Shown: positions 1 to 9,070, numbered from the stretch's first letter. The stretch: 17,542 bases of DNA from CAYLJO01 sp964383905 (GCA_964383905.1 CAYLJO010000125.1:1-17542), one strand, 5' to 3'. The notes: generated from the sequence alone by a model not told the origin. A program made the numbers and translations.

Positions 1-171
1 TTACGAAATTTTTTTACGAGGACCCTGGTTTCTTGACCTAATTGTTGCGGGTAATCGACTTACAAGGGTAACGCTGGAATTTAGGTGTAACCCTGAGACT
101 GATTCCAACTCAGTCGAAGTGTGCCCGCGCTCCACTCAGCCGAGAACATCTGATCCTTACTATAGCGATGA

Positions 172-186
172 TCACAAGGCTTGTGA
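172..186. repeat. 15-bp near-perfect palindrome (TCACAAG-G-CTTGTGA) in the 258-bp intergenic left edge
   Basis: Seven-base arms TCACAAG and CTTGTGA are exact reverse complements around a single central G. One-base spacing cannot form an RNA hairpin, so if it functions it would be as a DNA operator for a dimeric protein. It lies downstream of the stop of the peptidase gene, in the region 1-258 where I see no convincing gene. A weaker 6-bp inverted repeat (GACTGA/TCAGTC, 97-115) is also there. No promoter is clear. A chance palindrome is possible. Confidence 0.3.
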
Positions 187-258
187 CATTTGGGGCTTTG
201 CGTCTTCTTCCTCTGCGGTTCAAATGCCCTTCTTCCATTCACTCAACCAAAATACACG

Positions 259-2469
259 CTATAGATTCTCGGTAATAAAGTCGGTCATCATCTCGCGCAG
301 GTGCTTGACAAGCAGCGGGTCGCTCACCCCGTGGCGTGACTTTGGGTATAACATTAATTGAAAGGGCTTGTCGGCCTTTTGCAGCTCGTAGATGAGCTGC
401 ATGGTGTTTTGCAGGTGGACGTTATCATCTATCGCGCCGTGAATTAACAGGAGCTTGCCGTGGAGGTTTTTGGCGGCGTTGACCGGGGCGGTTTTTTGAT
501 AGCCTGAGGGATTGTCCTGCGGCGTCTGCATATACCGCTCGGTGTATATCGAGTCGTAATCATGCCAATCTGTCACCGTGCCTCCGGCGATGCCGACGCG
601 AAAGCTTGTGCTATGCGTTAGGGCGTAAGTCGTCATAAAGCCGCCGAAACTCCAGCCCCACAGCCCGATGCGCGAGCCGTCCACAAATGGCTGGCCGCGC
701 AGCCAGGTCAATCCATCTTCAAGATCACGCAGCTCCAGCTCTCCAAAATTACGGTATACGGGCCAGGTTGATTCGACCCCTTTTCCGCTGGCCGTGCGAT
801 TATCGCAGATCCAGATGACATAACCTTTTTCCGCAAGCATCTGGTGCCACAGATAGGTTGGCCCGCCCCAGCCGTTGCGCACCGACTGAGTGTGCGGTCC
901 GCTGTAAGTGAAGCTCCACACCGGATACTTCTTGTTCGGGTCGAAGTCCGGCGGCTTGATCATCATCGCCTCCATCACGAACCCGTCCCGCGTCTTCACC
1001 TGCGTAAAATCTGCCTTACCAAGCTTGTATTGCTTCAGAGCCTCAACCCTGTTCTCGTCGATCGTGCGGGCCAGAGAGCCGTCGGCGTTATACAGGCGCA
1101 CCTGCGTCGGGGTATTAACATCGCTCCAGTAATCTATGTAATGGGTAAACGTCGGGTCGACGTAAATGCGGTGGCTTCCTTCCGTCTTTGTCAGACGAGT
1201 GATCCCCGTGCCATCTAGGTTGACGCGATAGGCATCGCTGCCGATGGGTGTGTGCTCCGTGCCGCTGAAGTAGATCAGCCCCTTTGCCTGATCGATGCCG
1301 TGCAGCGAACGGACTTCCCACCTCCCATCCGTCACCTGCCGGATCAACCTGCCTTCGCCCGTGTAATGATAAAGATGCCGCCAGCCGTTTCGCTCGCTCT
1401 GCCAGAGAAAAGAGCCGTCATTCAGCCAGGACGGGTTGTCGATGACTTCGACCCACGCTTTTGACGTTTCATGCAGCAACGTTTGTGACGTACCGGTATT
1501 CGGGTCGGCTAAATTCAGATCGAGCCATGTTTGCTCTCGGTTCTGCGCCTGGTAGCAGACCTTTTTGCTATCCGGAGTCCAGCTGACGCGAACGATGAGA
1601 AGATCCGGTGGCTGGTACTTATTGTTCCAACCTACCCATCTGATTTCGCCGCCGCCGGCGCCAACTATGCCCAAGCGTACCGTAGGATTTGGGTCGCCGG
1701 CCAGCGGGTAAGGTGTTAATTCGACATTTTGTAGCCGGGGGATGTGATCGACGACCGCGAATTCGTGGACGGGAGATTCGTCAAGCCGGAGAAAAACCAG
1801 TTTTGTGGAGTCCGGACTCCACCAGTACCCCTTAAAATCGCCCCGGCCATATAGCTCTTCCTGGTAGACCCAATCAAGACGACCGTTGAGGGTCTTCGGC
1901 CCGCCGTCGGTCGTCAGTGCCCGCTCACGCCCGCCCGCTATGTCGACTACATAGAGGTTGTTGCTGCGGATGAAACTCGCCGTGCGCCCGTCCGGACTGA
2001 ACTCTTCGCCGACCTCTTCCTCAGGGTTATTGGTCAGCCTGACGGCCCTGTCGCTGCCGAATTCGTAATAGAAAAGGTCATTAGCATAATTGATCAAAAC
2101 GGCAGTTTGAGCGCTGTTCATCGTGTAGTCGCGCTGGTGAGCCAATTGCCGGGCATCCTCACGGCTGAGGCCCGGCAACTTCGCCAGCGCCGCCTCCATT
2201 TTCGCGGCATCGAAGAGAGGCACGGCTTCGCCGGTCAGAGCAGTTACTTTAAGAAGCTGACCTGTACCGGTTTGGGGGTCCCTTTTGCTCTGGAGGTAGT
2301 GAGCCCCATCTTTAAGCCAGCGCAGGATCGTCGGAGGAGAGCCGTCGAAATTAACTTTCTTCACCGGATCATAAATATCATCAATGGTGAGCGATTTCTC
2401 CTGTGCCGGTGTTGTGGCACGGAGAACAAATAGCAACAAAGTCACAACGAGAGCGCTAGAACGGCGCAT
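259..2469 (-). CDS. Dipeptidyl peptidase IV (S9B prolyl oligopeptidase family), exported
   Basis: Serine exopeptidase expected to remove X-Pro (or X-Ala) dipeptides from peptide N-termini outside the cytoplasm. About 736 residues, normal for bacterial DPP IV. Residues 1-22 form a signal peptide (MRRS, then a hydrophobic stretch ending near TTPAQ). A beta-propeller N-terminal domain follows and carries the double-Glu motif DWVYQEEL (E204/E205) that binds the substrate amino terminus. The C-terminal alpha/beta-hydrolase domain has the nucleophile in GWSFGG (S607), the acid in HGAIDDNVH (about D681) and the base in YPKSRHG (H713). The triad spacing matches the family. The reading frame stays open upstream to 2580, but that start would overlap the dehydratase gene and precede the signal peptide; 2469 has GGAGG nine bases upstream. 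It is last in the minus-strand block, 64 nt after the dehydratase. The family call is firm; substrate range is inferred. Confidence 0.95.
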   Translation of the reverse strand: MRRSSALVVTLLLFVLRATTPAQEKSLTIDDIYDPVKKVNFDGSPPTILRWLKDGAHYLQSKRDPQTGTGQLLKVTALTGEAVPLFDAAKMEAALAKLPGLSREDARQLAHQRDYTMNSAQTAVLINYANDLFYYEFGSDRAVRLTNNPEEEVGEEFSPDGRTASFIRSNNLYVVDIAGGRERALTTDGGPKTLNGRLDWVYQEELYGRGDFKGYWWSPDSTKLVFLRLDESPVHEFAVVDHIPRLQNVELTPYPLAGDPNPTVRLGIVGAGGGEIRWVGWNNKYQPPDLLIVRVSWTPDSKKVCYQAQNREQTWLDLNLADPNTGTSQTLLHETSKAWVEVIDNPSWLNDGSFLWQSERNGWRHLYHYTGEGRLIRQVTDGRWEVRSLHGIDQAKGLIYFSGTEHTPIGSDAYRVNLDGTGITRLTKTEGSHRIYVDPTFTHYIDYWSDVNTPTQVRLYNADGSLARTIDENRVEALKQYKLGKADFTQVKTRDGFVMEAMMIKPPDFDPNKKYPVWSFTYSGPHTQSVRNGWGGPTYLWHQMLAEKGYVIWICDNRTASGKGVESTWPVYRNFGELELRDLEDGLTWLRGQPFVDGSRIGLWGWSFGGFMTTYALTHSTSFRVGIAGGTVTDWHDYDSIYTERYMQTPQDNPSGYQKTAPVNAAKNLHGKLLLIHGAIDDNVHLQNTMQLIYELQKADKPFQLMLYPKSRHGVSDPLLVKHLREMMTDFITENL

Positions 2470-2478
2470 GCAAAAATT

Positions 2479-2483
2479 CCTCC
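2479..2483 (-). promoter_or_regulatory. Ribosome binding site fixing the peptidase start
   Basis: On the minus strand GGAGG lies nine bases before the ATG at 2469 (context CTGGAGGAATTTTTGC-ATG). It decides against the longer open frame that begins at 2580 inside the upstream gene. Confidence 0.7.
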
Positions 2484-2533
2484 AGAGGATCCAGATTTGA
2501 TAAACGGTAGGGTCGCAAAATAACCGGTCGCCC

Positions 2534-3487
2534 TTATGCCAGTGCGGTACGCAGTTGCTCAACGGTGATATTGCTGCCACTCAAAATAAGCGCGACTTTC
2601 TGGCCGCCAAGTCGCTCACGCGCTTTGAGGGCGGCCGCCAAGGGGGCGGCACCCGCTCCCTCGGCCAGCGTGTGGGCCTTTTCCACGAAAAGCGCAATCG
2701 CCCGCAGGATTTCGTCTTCACTGACTAAAATGAAATCGTCGAGATGCTGCCACAAAATTCGCTGCGGCAGTTCAAACGCGACCCGCGTCGCGAGACCTTC
2801 GGCGGCCGTCTCCATCTTGTCTTCAAGCAACTGGCGCGCGCGCCAAGATTTGTAAGCTGCCGGTGCTCGTTCAGCCTGCACCCCGATGACCTGAATCCGC
2901 CGGTCGATCGTTTTGGCGACCAGGCACGCCCCGGCGGCGCCGCTGCCGCCCCCCACCGGAACAATTATCGTGTTCACGTCCGGGGCGTCCTCAATAACCT
3001 CGAGCGCAACGGTTGCCACACCCGCAATCAGAAGCGGCTCGTTGCCCGAATGGATGTAGCGAAAGCCTTCCTCCTGCGCCAACATCTCACAGTATTTGCG
3101 TGCCTCGTCGAAATCGACACCATGAACTAACACTTCCGCACCGAGGTTCTGCATGGCGGTGACCTTCAGCGGGTTAGACTTTTCCGGTACGACGATGGTG
3201 GCGCGTGCGCCGAAGAGGCGTGCGGCGTAGGCGACCGATTGACCATGATTACCGGTGGATGCTGCGATGAGGCCGCGCCCCCTCTCCGCCGGGGAGAGCT
3301 GCGAAATGAGATTAATGCCGCCGCGCACTTTGAAAGCGCCCACCGGTTGATAGTTTTCATGTTTGACGAGGGTTTCAGCGCCGATCATTTTGTCGAGCGC
3401 CGGGTAGTGAAACAAAGGCGTGCGCGGCAGGTAACGAGCGACCGTTTGCCTGGCCAGCAGAATATCGCTAAAACTCGGTGGGTTCAT
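2534..3487 (-). CDS. PLP-dependent threonine/serine dehydratase (short form without ACT domain)
   Basis: Fold-type II PLP enzyme of 317 residues, expected to convert L-threonine (or serine, or a related hydroxy-amino acid) to a 2-oxo acid and ammonia in the cytosol. The Schiff-base lysine is K53 in PVGAFKVRGG. The substrate loop ASTGNHGQS is at about 76-84, the phosphate-binding glycine loop PVGGGSGAAG at about 177-186, and the C-terminal SGSN at 303-306 contacts the pyridine nitrogen. It ends there, so it lacks the regulatory domain of biosynthetic IlvA and resembles catabolic TdcB or EutB-like enzymes. AGAGG just before the ATG may serve as RBS. It sits 43 nt after nagA and 64 nt before the peptidase, suggesting a degradative role. 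Hydroxyaspartate or another amino acid could be the true substrate; no gene symbol is justified. Confidence 0.9.
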   Translation of the reverse strand: MNPPSFSDILLARQTVARYLPRTPLFHYPALDKMIGAETLVKHENYQPVGAFKVRGGINLISQLSPAERGRGLIAASTGNHGQSVAYAARLFGARATIVVPEKSNPLKVTAMQNLGAEVLVHGVDFDEARKYCEMLAQEEGFRYIHSGNEPLLIAGVATVALEVIEDAPDVNTIIVPVGGGSGAAGACLVAKTIDRRIQVIGVQAERAPAAYKSWRARQLLEDKMETAAEGLATRVAFELPQRILWQHLDDFILVSEDEILRAIALFVEKAHTLAEGAGAAPLAAALKARERLGGQKVALILSGSNITVEQLRTALA

Positions 3488-3530
3488 TCGCCTCTTATTA
3501 ATTCAAGTTATGATGCTCATGGTGTGGCAG

Positions 3531-4718
3531 TTAAGCAGGAGCTTGATGGGCGATCTCACCGCCCCGAATCGTCATGAAAACTGAAAAGTCAGTGTTCAAA
3601 ATAGCTATGTCAGCGTCCTTGCCACTTTCGAGCGAGCCCTTCCGCTCAGCTACGCCGCAAATGGACGCCGGCAGCAGCGAGGCCATGTATGCCGCATCAT
3701 GCAAGCTCAAGCCCGTGAAGGCGATTGCCCTCGCAATCGCTTTATTCATCGTCAACATCGAGCTGGCAATGGTGACGCCGTCGAGCAAGGTGCACCGCTC
3801 GCCTTTGACTAAGACAGTATTATCGCCCAGCGTATAAGTACCGTCGGGGCAGCCCACGGCTGCCATCGCATCCGTAATCAGAATAAGGCCACCTCTCCCT
3901 TTGAGTTTGGCCGCGAGGCGGGCCATTTCCGGCGCAACGTGAATCCCGTCCAGTATAATCTCGGCGCGGATCGCGGGTTCGTTCAAGCAAGCGGTCGTCA
4001 GATTCGGTTTCCGGTGATGCAGCGCCGGCATGGCATTATAAAGATGCGTCGCGTGAGAGGCACCGGCCTCGATGGCAGCGAGGGCCGTTTCATAGTCGGC
4101 CTCGGAGTGGCCGAGAGAGGCTATGACATTATTCCGACGGAGCAAACGCACCAACTCAAGCCCGCCGGGCAGTTCCGGAGCAAGCGTCATGATCTTGATT
4201 CGCCCGGGTGCGGCGCGAAGATACTCGAGACATTGATCCAAGTCAGGGTTGCGGATGCCGGCTTCCGGCTGGGCGCCCTTCTTCCCGGCGTTGATGTACG
4301 GCCCCTCGACATGAATGCCGATGATCTCGGCTGAGAGATCCGGATTCTTCTCGGCCTCAACACAGGCTTCGATCGCGCGCAGCAAATCATCATGGCGTCC
4401 TGAAACGGTGCTCGGCAGGTATGAGGTCGTACCGTAGCGCAGTTGCGCCCGCGAGATTCGCCGGATTCCTTCCACCCCATTCAGCATCACGTCATCGCCG
4501 TGACTACCATGAACATGTGTGTCGATGAGGCCGGGCAGCACCAGCTTGCCCTGCGCCTCGACGATTGTCGAGCCGGAGGGCGGTTCTGCTCCCTGCGCCA
4601 AGCCGGCATAGGTGATGCGCCCATCTTCAACCAGCACGAGACCGTTCTCGATCGACCGGTCAGGGGTAACCACTGTGCCGCCCCGCACGGCCAAATTGTT
4701 CCTTGCTCTGGTCATCAT
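3531..4718 (-). CDS. nagA: N-acetylglucosamine-6-phosphate deacetylase
   Basis: Amidohydrolase-superfamily enzyme that removes acetate from GlcNAc-6-P to give GlcN-6-P, the committed step of GlcNAc catabolism and cell-wall amino-sugar recycling; cytosolic. From the chosen start it is 395 residues, normal for NagA. Visible residues: metal-site motif DTHVHG (H68, H70), metal ligand E138 in HVEGPY followed by KKGAQP, H204 in SLGHSEA, H225 in ATHLYNAM, substrate-contact DGIH (H260), and catalytic D283 in ITDAMAA. The frame is open up to 4796, but the ATG at 4718 (a second ATG follows at 4715) has GAGG six bases upstream and begins where the family's N-terminal beta-sandwich begins. It lies 87 nt after the GH2 gene, which could supply its amino-sugar substrate. 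No NagB or NagK is visible in the window. Confidence 0.95.
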   Translation of the reverse strand: MMTRARNNLAVRGGTVVTPDRSIENGLVLVEDGRITYAGLAQGAEPPSGSTIVEAQGKLVLPGLIDTHVHGSHGDDVMLNGVEGIRRISRAQLRYGTTSYLPSTVSGRHDDLLRAIEACVEAEKNPDLSAEIIGIHVEGPYINAGKKGAQPEAGIRNPDLDQCLEYLRAAPGRIKIMTLAPELPGGLELVRLLRRNNVIASLGHSEADYETALAAIEAGASHATHLYNAMPALHHRKPNLTTACLNEPAIRAEIILDGIHVAPEMARLAAKLKGRGGLILITDAMAAVGCPDGTYTLGDNTVLVKGERCTLLDGVTIASSMLTMNKAIARAIAFTGLSLHDAAYMASLLPASICGVAERKGSLESGKDADIAILNTDFSVFMTIRGGEIAHQAPA

Positions 4719-4805
4719 CGCTGCCTCACGTGCCTCGCATGGTCGTTGGTTAAGCGGCCCCTTCGGTGACGCATGATTCCCGTCATTTATGCCCAAATCA
4801 CTGGA

Positions 4806-7565
4806 TTAGCGGTTCGTCGGTATTGTTAACACTTTCGCTTGTCGCGCGACATTCCAGCCTTCGATCTTCAGCACAGGAACGGCTCCTTCGAGATCTTTTG
4901 CTCGGTAAGTGGCTGTGACGTCTCTCTTCTCTCCCGGCATCAAGGTGAAGTAATTGTCTTGCCACAGGACGGGCAAGACCTCTTCTCCTTCCCGACCTCT
5001 CGTGATCTGTAAGTGGACAAAGAAGGCCAGATCACGGCTCGGATTGTCAACTGTCACGCGGGCCACGTTCCGCTCACCTTTACGTAGGTTTTGTCCCGAA
5101 ACACTCAATTCAACCGGCTTGAGGTTTTTCAGCCCGGTCAAGTCCGCAAAGGATTGGGTTGGCGTGTAGTACCAGGTTGATTTCCCCCAGTCAAGCACAT
5201 CCGGTTTGGTCGACAGCCAGTAGAAATTAGAGCTGACCACCTTGCCCTCAGAATCTTCCAGCGTCAGTTGAAGGAAATAGACCGATGATAGATCCGCGAG
5301 TTCGGGGATTACCAAGACCCGGCTGCTGCTGTCAGCCGGGGCATTGAGCATAGCATCTTTGGAAAATTTGTTGGCCAGGTTCAGGTCGTAAACCTTGGCC
5401 GTCGCCCGCAAATTTCCGAGCGGCTGATAGGTGCCGTTAACCACATAAATCGATTGATCGTCGTACGAATACTGGATATGAACGAGCTCGCACGCCTTCT
5501 TGGTGCCGAAATAGCCGCCGGCAGGTCTTAGGTAGTAGTCATACAGATGCCAGATCATGGAAGGCCATGCGTTGTTCAACATCCATTGAATGACCCCGGT
5601 CGATGTGTACTTGTTCCTCGCGTACGCTTCGAACATCGCACGCTGCCCTTCGTAGGCCATCAACTGCGACTTCATGGCGTAGTCTTCCGCGCTCGTAGCC
5701 GTGCCGTAGCGAGCGTTCAACGCATTCGTGAAAACCTGAAGGGTCTTAAATTGTCCGCCGCCCGCATGAAAGTTCCAGTAATCGTCAATGGGCCAGAGGT
5801 GTTCTTCCGGCAGCATCCGGCGTAGGCTCTCCGTCGGAGGAACCGCGGGGCCGGGACTGATCTCGGTGGCAAATCCGTGTGCGCCGCCCTTCTCCTTGTC
5901 GAGCAGCCAGTATGAAGGCGGCACCCATTCGTAAGGGCCTTCCATTTTAACTCCGCTTGCGCCGGTGACTTTCGTCACCTTGGCCGTTGCCGAAGAGATA
6001 TAAGGGTTCGGCCACTGGTATTTCTTGAGAACGTCGATGTACATCTGCTCGACGTCAGGCGGCGGCGGGTTGTCGCTGCCGTTTAACCAGACCAGCAGGC
6101 TCGGGTGATTTCTCAACCGCCTCACTTGATCCGCAAGCGAACGCGACGCGATTGTATAGTCCTCCTGCTTCCATGTCGGGCCGGCCTGATAATCAGGTCT
6201 GCGCTCCCAATGTTCCCAGTGATCGCAGCAGCACCACCCTGCCATCACCAGAATTCCGTACCGGTCGGCAAGATCAAAGAAGTGATCGGATTCGAGTTTT
6301 CCCTCCAACCGGATCGTATTGAGGTTCATGTCTTTGACGTACTCGAACTCCTCTTCCAATCTGCCAGGCATCGGGCGCAACAGCATGTCGGGGGCCCACC
6401 CGCCCCCACGAATCAGAATGTTCTTCCCGTTGATCTTGAAAATCCTGTGGCTCTTCTCATCCAACTCTGAGGTTATTTCCCGGATGCCGAAGCGGGCGGT
6501 TTGCCGGTCCGACACCCTGCTCCTCGTTTCAAATTCCATTTCGAGGTCGTACAAGTTCTGCGGGCCGAGATGAACCGGCCACCATAAGCGTGGACGCCTG
6601 ACGTTGAGTTGGGTGAATCTCTCCGGAGTAAACGTCACCGGTTTGGTTTCCTGTGGGCCGAGCGCGACGTTTTGTGAAAATTCAAGACCCTCGATCCGGC
6701 CTCTCAGGGTGCCTTGCACCGCACGGTTTGTCGCATTGTGCGCCTCCGCGTTAACCGTGAGGTGGGCGGTCTCAAGTGAAGGCAAATCAAAATGGGTGAT
6801 GACTTGTAGGTGTCTCAGCGCGACCGGGCCGCTGGTCGTGAGATACACATCACGCCAGATCCCCATATCCTTATCCGGGGGCGTAGGATTCCAGTCCACC
6901 CACGTCCACGCAAGATCATCCGGTTGTGGCGGAAAGACTTCCACCGCCAGCCGGTTAATTCCATTTACTAGAGCGACATCGGTGATGTTGAACTCGTAGA
7001 GGCGGAATGTACCGGCCGTATCGTCTGAGCCGGCGATCTGATGACCGTTCAGCCAGACATTCGCGCGGAAGTTGATCCCATCAAAGTGCAGCCAGATATT
7101 CTGTCCACGGTAGCTTGGCGGCAGTCGAAACTCGGTGCGATACCACCATGAGCTACGGTAGGGGCTTTCAGGCGGCATCGGGAGATTCGAGAAGATTTGG
7201 CCGATCGGGTAGGTGCATCCGGGTAACTGCCGCAGATTCATGCCGAAGTACGGCTCAGGAAGCACTTTATCTTCCACCAACGTTCCGACGACCGTTGAAG
7301 GTACTGAAGCAGGGTGCCAGCCCCGGGCCTTGAAATTGGCGCCGGAAAGAACATCACCCTTCTCTTTTATTTGGGAGGAAGATTGAATGCTCCAACTTTC
7401 CTTAAGAGGAACCCTGGAGCTGATCGGGGCATTGGGCAACATGTGAGCGTGGGCGAATGTGCCGGCGGTCAAGAATAAAACGAGCCATCCCGAGCCTAAA
7501 ACTTTTATTCTACGCTGCTTGACGGTGACATCCTTATCGACGTGAAGCCTGGTTGGTTTTCTCAT
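4806..7565 (-). CDS. Secreted GH2 exo-beta-D-glucosaminidase-like enzyme
   Basis: Large glycoside hydrolase of 919 residues, expected to release GlcN (or related) units from the non-reducing end of chitosan-type oligomers in the periplasm or outside. An N-terminal basic region and hydrophobic stretch (about 17-41, ending FAHA) form a signal peptide. Then come the GH2 sugar-binding jelly roll (about 55-245, with GINFRANVWLNG and DWNPTPPDKDMGIWRDV), an immunoglobulin-like domain, a TIM barrel (about 370-690) and C-terminal beta domains. The acid/base position reads NGSDN (D498) rather than the NE of most GH2 enzymes, and the putative nucleophile is E568 in GFATEISPG. That Asp/Glu pair and its roughly 70-residue spacing are what is known for CsxA-type exo-beta-glucosaminidases. 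The only in-frame ATG is 7565; no clear RBS precedes it. Neighbouring nagA supports an amino-sugar role. Beta-mannosidase-like activity is the alternative. Confidence 0.88.
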   Translation of the reverse strand: MRKPTRLHVDKDVTVKQRRIKVLGSGWLVLFLTAGTFAHAHMLPNAPISSRVPLKESWSIQSSSQIKEKGDVLSGANFKARGWHPASVPSTVVGTLVEDKVLPEPYFGMNLRQLPGCTYPIGQIFSNLPMPPESPYRSSWWYRTEFRLPPSYRGQNIWLHFDGINFRANVWLNGHQIAGSDDTAGTFRLYEFNITDVALVNGINRLAVEVFPPQPDDLAWTWVDWNPTPPDKDMGIWRDVYLTTSGPVALRHLQVITHFDLPSLETAHLTVNAEAHNATNRAVQGTLRGRIEGLEFSQNVALGPQETKPVTFTPERFTQLNVRRPRLWWPVHLGPQNLYDLEMEFETRSRVSDRQTARFGIREITSELDEKSHRIFKINGKNILIRGGGWAPDMLLRPMPGRLEEEFEYVKDMNLNTIRLEGKLESDHFFDLADRYGILVMAGWCCCDHWEHWERRPDYQAGPTWKQEDYTIASRSLADQVRRLRNHPSLLVWLNGSDNPPPPDVEQMYIDVLKKYQWPNPYISSATAKVTKVTGASGVKMEGPYEWVPPSYWLLDKEKGGAHGFATEISPGPAVPPTESLRRMLPEEHLWPIDDYWNFHAGGGQFKTLQVFTNALNARYGTATSAEDYAMKSQLMAYEGQRAMFEAYARNKYTSTGVIQWMLNNAWPSMIWHLYDYYLRPAGGYFGTKKACELVHIQYSYDDQSIYVVNGTYQPLGNLRATAKVYDLNLANKFSKDAMLNAPADSSSRVLVIPELADLSSVYFLQLTLEDSEGKVVSSNFYWLSTKPDVLDWGKSTWYYTPTQSFADLTGLKNLKPVELSVSGQNLRKGERNVARVTVDNPSRDLAFFVHLQITRGREGEEVLPVLWQDNYFTLMPGEKRDVTATYRAKDLEGAVPVLKIEGWNVARQAKVLTIPTNR

Positions 7566-7666
7566 TTCGGTTAATTATCGGGTAGTGACTCACGGAATAG
7601 TCGGGACCATCTCAGTTTATCAGATCAATCAAGACTTTTATTGTAATATTTTTCGCTCCAGAGATC

Positions 7667-9070
7667 TTAATCGCCTGCCGCTTCTATCACCGGCGCAAAG
7701 GGCCAGCGCTGTGCCCGCCATGACCATCCGAAGAAGAATAGTGTGCCTAAAAGGAGGGTTCCAAGCCCGAAAACTATTATGCGCCAATCTGCAGTCGCAA
7801 AGATGAAGATCCAGCCCACGAGGGCGATGATACTTGGGAGCGGGTAAAGCCAGATGCGAAAGGGGCGAGGCATCTCCGGGGCGCGGCTTCTCAGAAGCGC
7901 GACGGCAAAGATCTGACCGATGAACTGCACCAGAATCCTTGTCGTGATTAGTGCGTCAATAACCATTCCCAGTGAAAAGAGACTGCCGACAATCGAAATG
8001 GCCCCTATCACGATCAGCGAAATGTAAGGGAAGTTTTTCTTCGGATGAAGGCGGCTAAAGATTTTGAAGAAGTATCCATCCTGCGCGGCGGCGTAAGGTA
8101 TGCGGGAGTATCCGAGCAGTAAAGCGAAAACCGACCCGAATGCGGTCCAGAGAACCATCGCCGTAAACACCGTCGCCACCTTTGACCCGTAGATCTTCTC
8201 CATGAAGATCGAAACGACGAAATCCGAGTTCGCGTGTTCTTCTGCCGGAACAAATTCTCGCCACGGCACGATGCCGATGATCGAGAGATTGGTCGCAAAA
8301 TAGATCAGGGCCACGGCGATGAGGCTGATGATTATTGAGCGGGGAATTACTCGTCCCGGATCCTTTACCTCATCGCCGATGTAGCAGATGTCATAATATC
8401 CAAGATAGTCGTACACTCCGATCCGCGAGGCTGCGCCGAGGCCAAAGATGAAACCTACCGAGAAATCGAATGCGTGCGGCGGAAAGTCGAACGCTAGTGC
8501 CCGATTGAAATGCATCGCTCCCGTCAGAATTACTGCTCCGGTGGTCAGCAATGTTCCGACCCACAGGCTGACTGTGATCCTGCCGATGGAACTTATTTTC
8601 CGGTACAGCAGAAAGATATTGATGACGCCGACGCTTGCGGCAACCAGGAGTGTCTCCAGTGGTGTAATCCCGTGCCAGATGTATCCGACGTATTTTGCGA
8701 AGCCTATATAGCCGGATGCAATCTCCAGCGGGCCACTCAGTATGAACTGCCAGATGAATAGAAAGGCCATGAGCCTGCCCCAGGTTTCGCGTCCGTAAGC
8801 TTCACGCAAGTAAACATAAGTACCTCCGGATCCAGGCATCGCCGCGCCAAGCTCGCTCCAGATCAACCCGTCGGGGATGGCAATGAGCACCCCCACTAAC
8901 CACCCGAGCATTGCTTGCGGCCCACCCAATGTGGACATCAGCAAAGGAATTGTAATAAACGGTCCGATGCCGATCATGTTCGACATATTCAATGCCGTTG
9001 CTTGCAGCAAACCGAACCGTCTCAGCAGGTGCGTGTCTCGTTCTTTTGTCGGACTATTTTCAGAAGTCAT
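7667..9070 (-). CDS. APC-superfamily amino acid permease
   Basis: Polytopic inner-membrane protein of about 467 residues with roughly 12 hydrophobic segments, expected to import an amino acid or amine by proton coupling or exchange. The first membrane helix carries the APC unwound-helix motif NMIGIGPF (G34, G36), followed by the family-typical IPDGLIWSELGAAMPGSGGTYVYL stretch seen in parts around residues 70-95. Substrate cannot be read from sequence. The start could be this ATG or an in-frame GTG at 9079; neither has a well-placed RBS. A strong GGGAGGAGG run lies further upstream (9109-9117) and fits a small overlapping leader ORF better. It is the first gene of the amino-sugar/peptide block, 101 nt before the GH2 gene, and would serve uptake of peptidase products. 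Confidence 0.88.
   Translation of the reverse strand: MTSENSPTKERDTHLLRRFGLLQATALNMSNMIGIGPFITIPLLMSTLGGPQAMLGWLVGVLIAIPDGLIWSELGAAMPGSGGTYVYLREAYGRETWGRLMAFLFIWQFILSGPLEIASGYIGFAKYVGYIWHGITPLETLLVAASVGVINIFLLYRKISSIGRITVSLWVGTLLTTGAVILTGAMHFNRALAFDFPPHAFDFSVGFIFGLGAASRIGVYDYLGYYDICYIGDEVKDPGRVIPRSIIISLIAVALIYFATNLSIIGIVPWREFVPAEEHANSDFVVSIFMEKIYGSKVATVFTAMVLWTAFGSVFALLLGYSRIPYAAAQDGYFFKIFSRLHPKKNFPYISLIVIGAISIVGSLFSLGMVIDALITTRILVQFIGQIFAVALLRSRAPEMPRPFRIWLYPLPSIIALVGWIFIFATADWRIIVFGLGTLLLGTLFFFGWSWRAQRWPFAPVIEAAGD

Noticed and set aside
2470..2580. Longer N-terminus for the DPP IV gene
   Set aside because: It would overlap the end of the dehydratase gene and put 37 residues before a good signal peptide; the ATG at 2469 has a proper GGAGG.
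4719..4796. Longer N-terminus for NagA
   Set aside because: The extra residues have no family counterpart and the ATG at 4718 has GAGG at good spacing.
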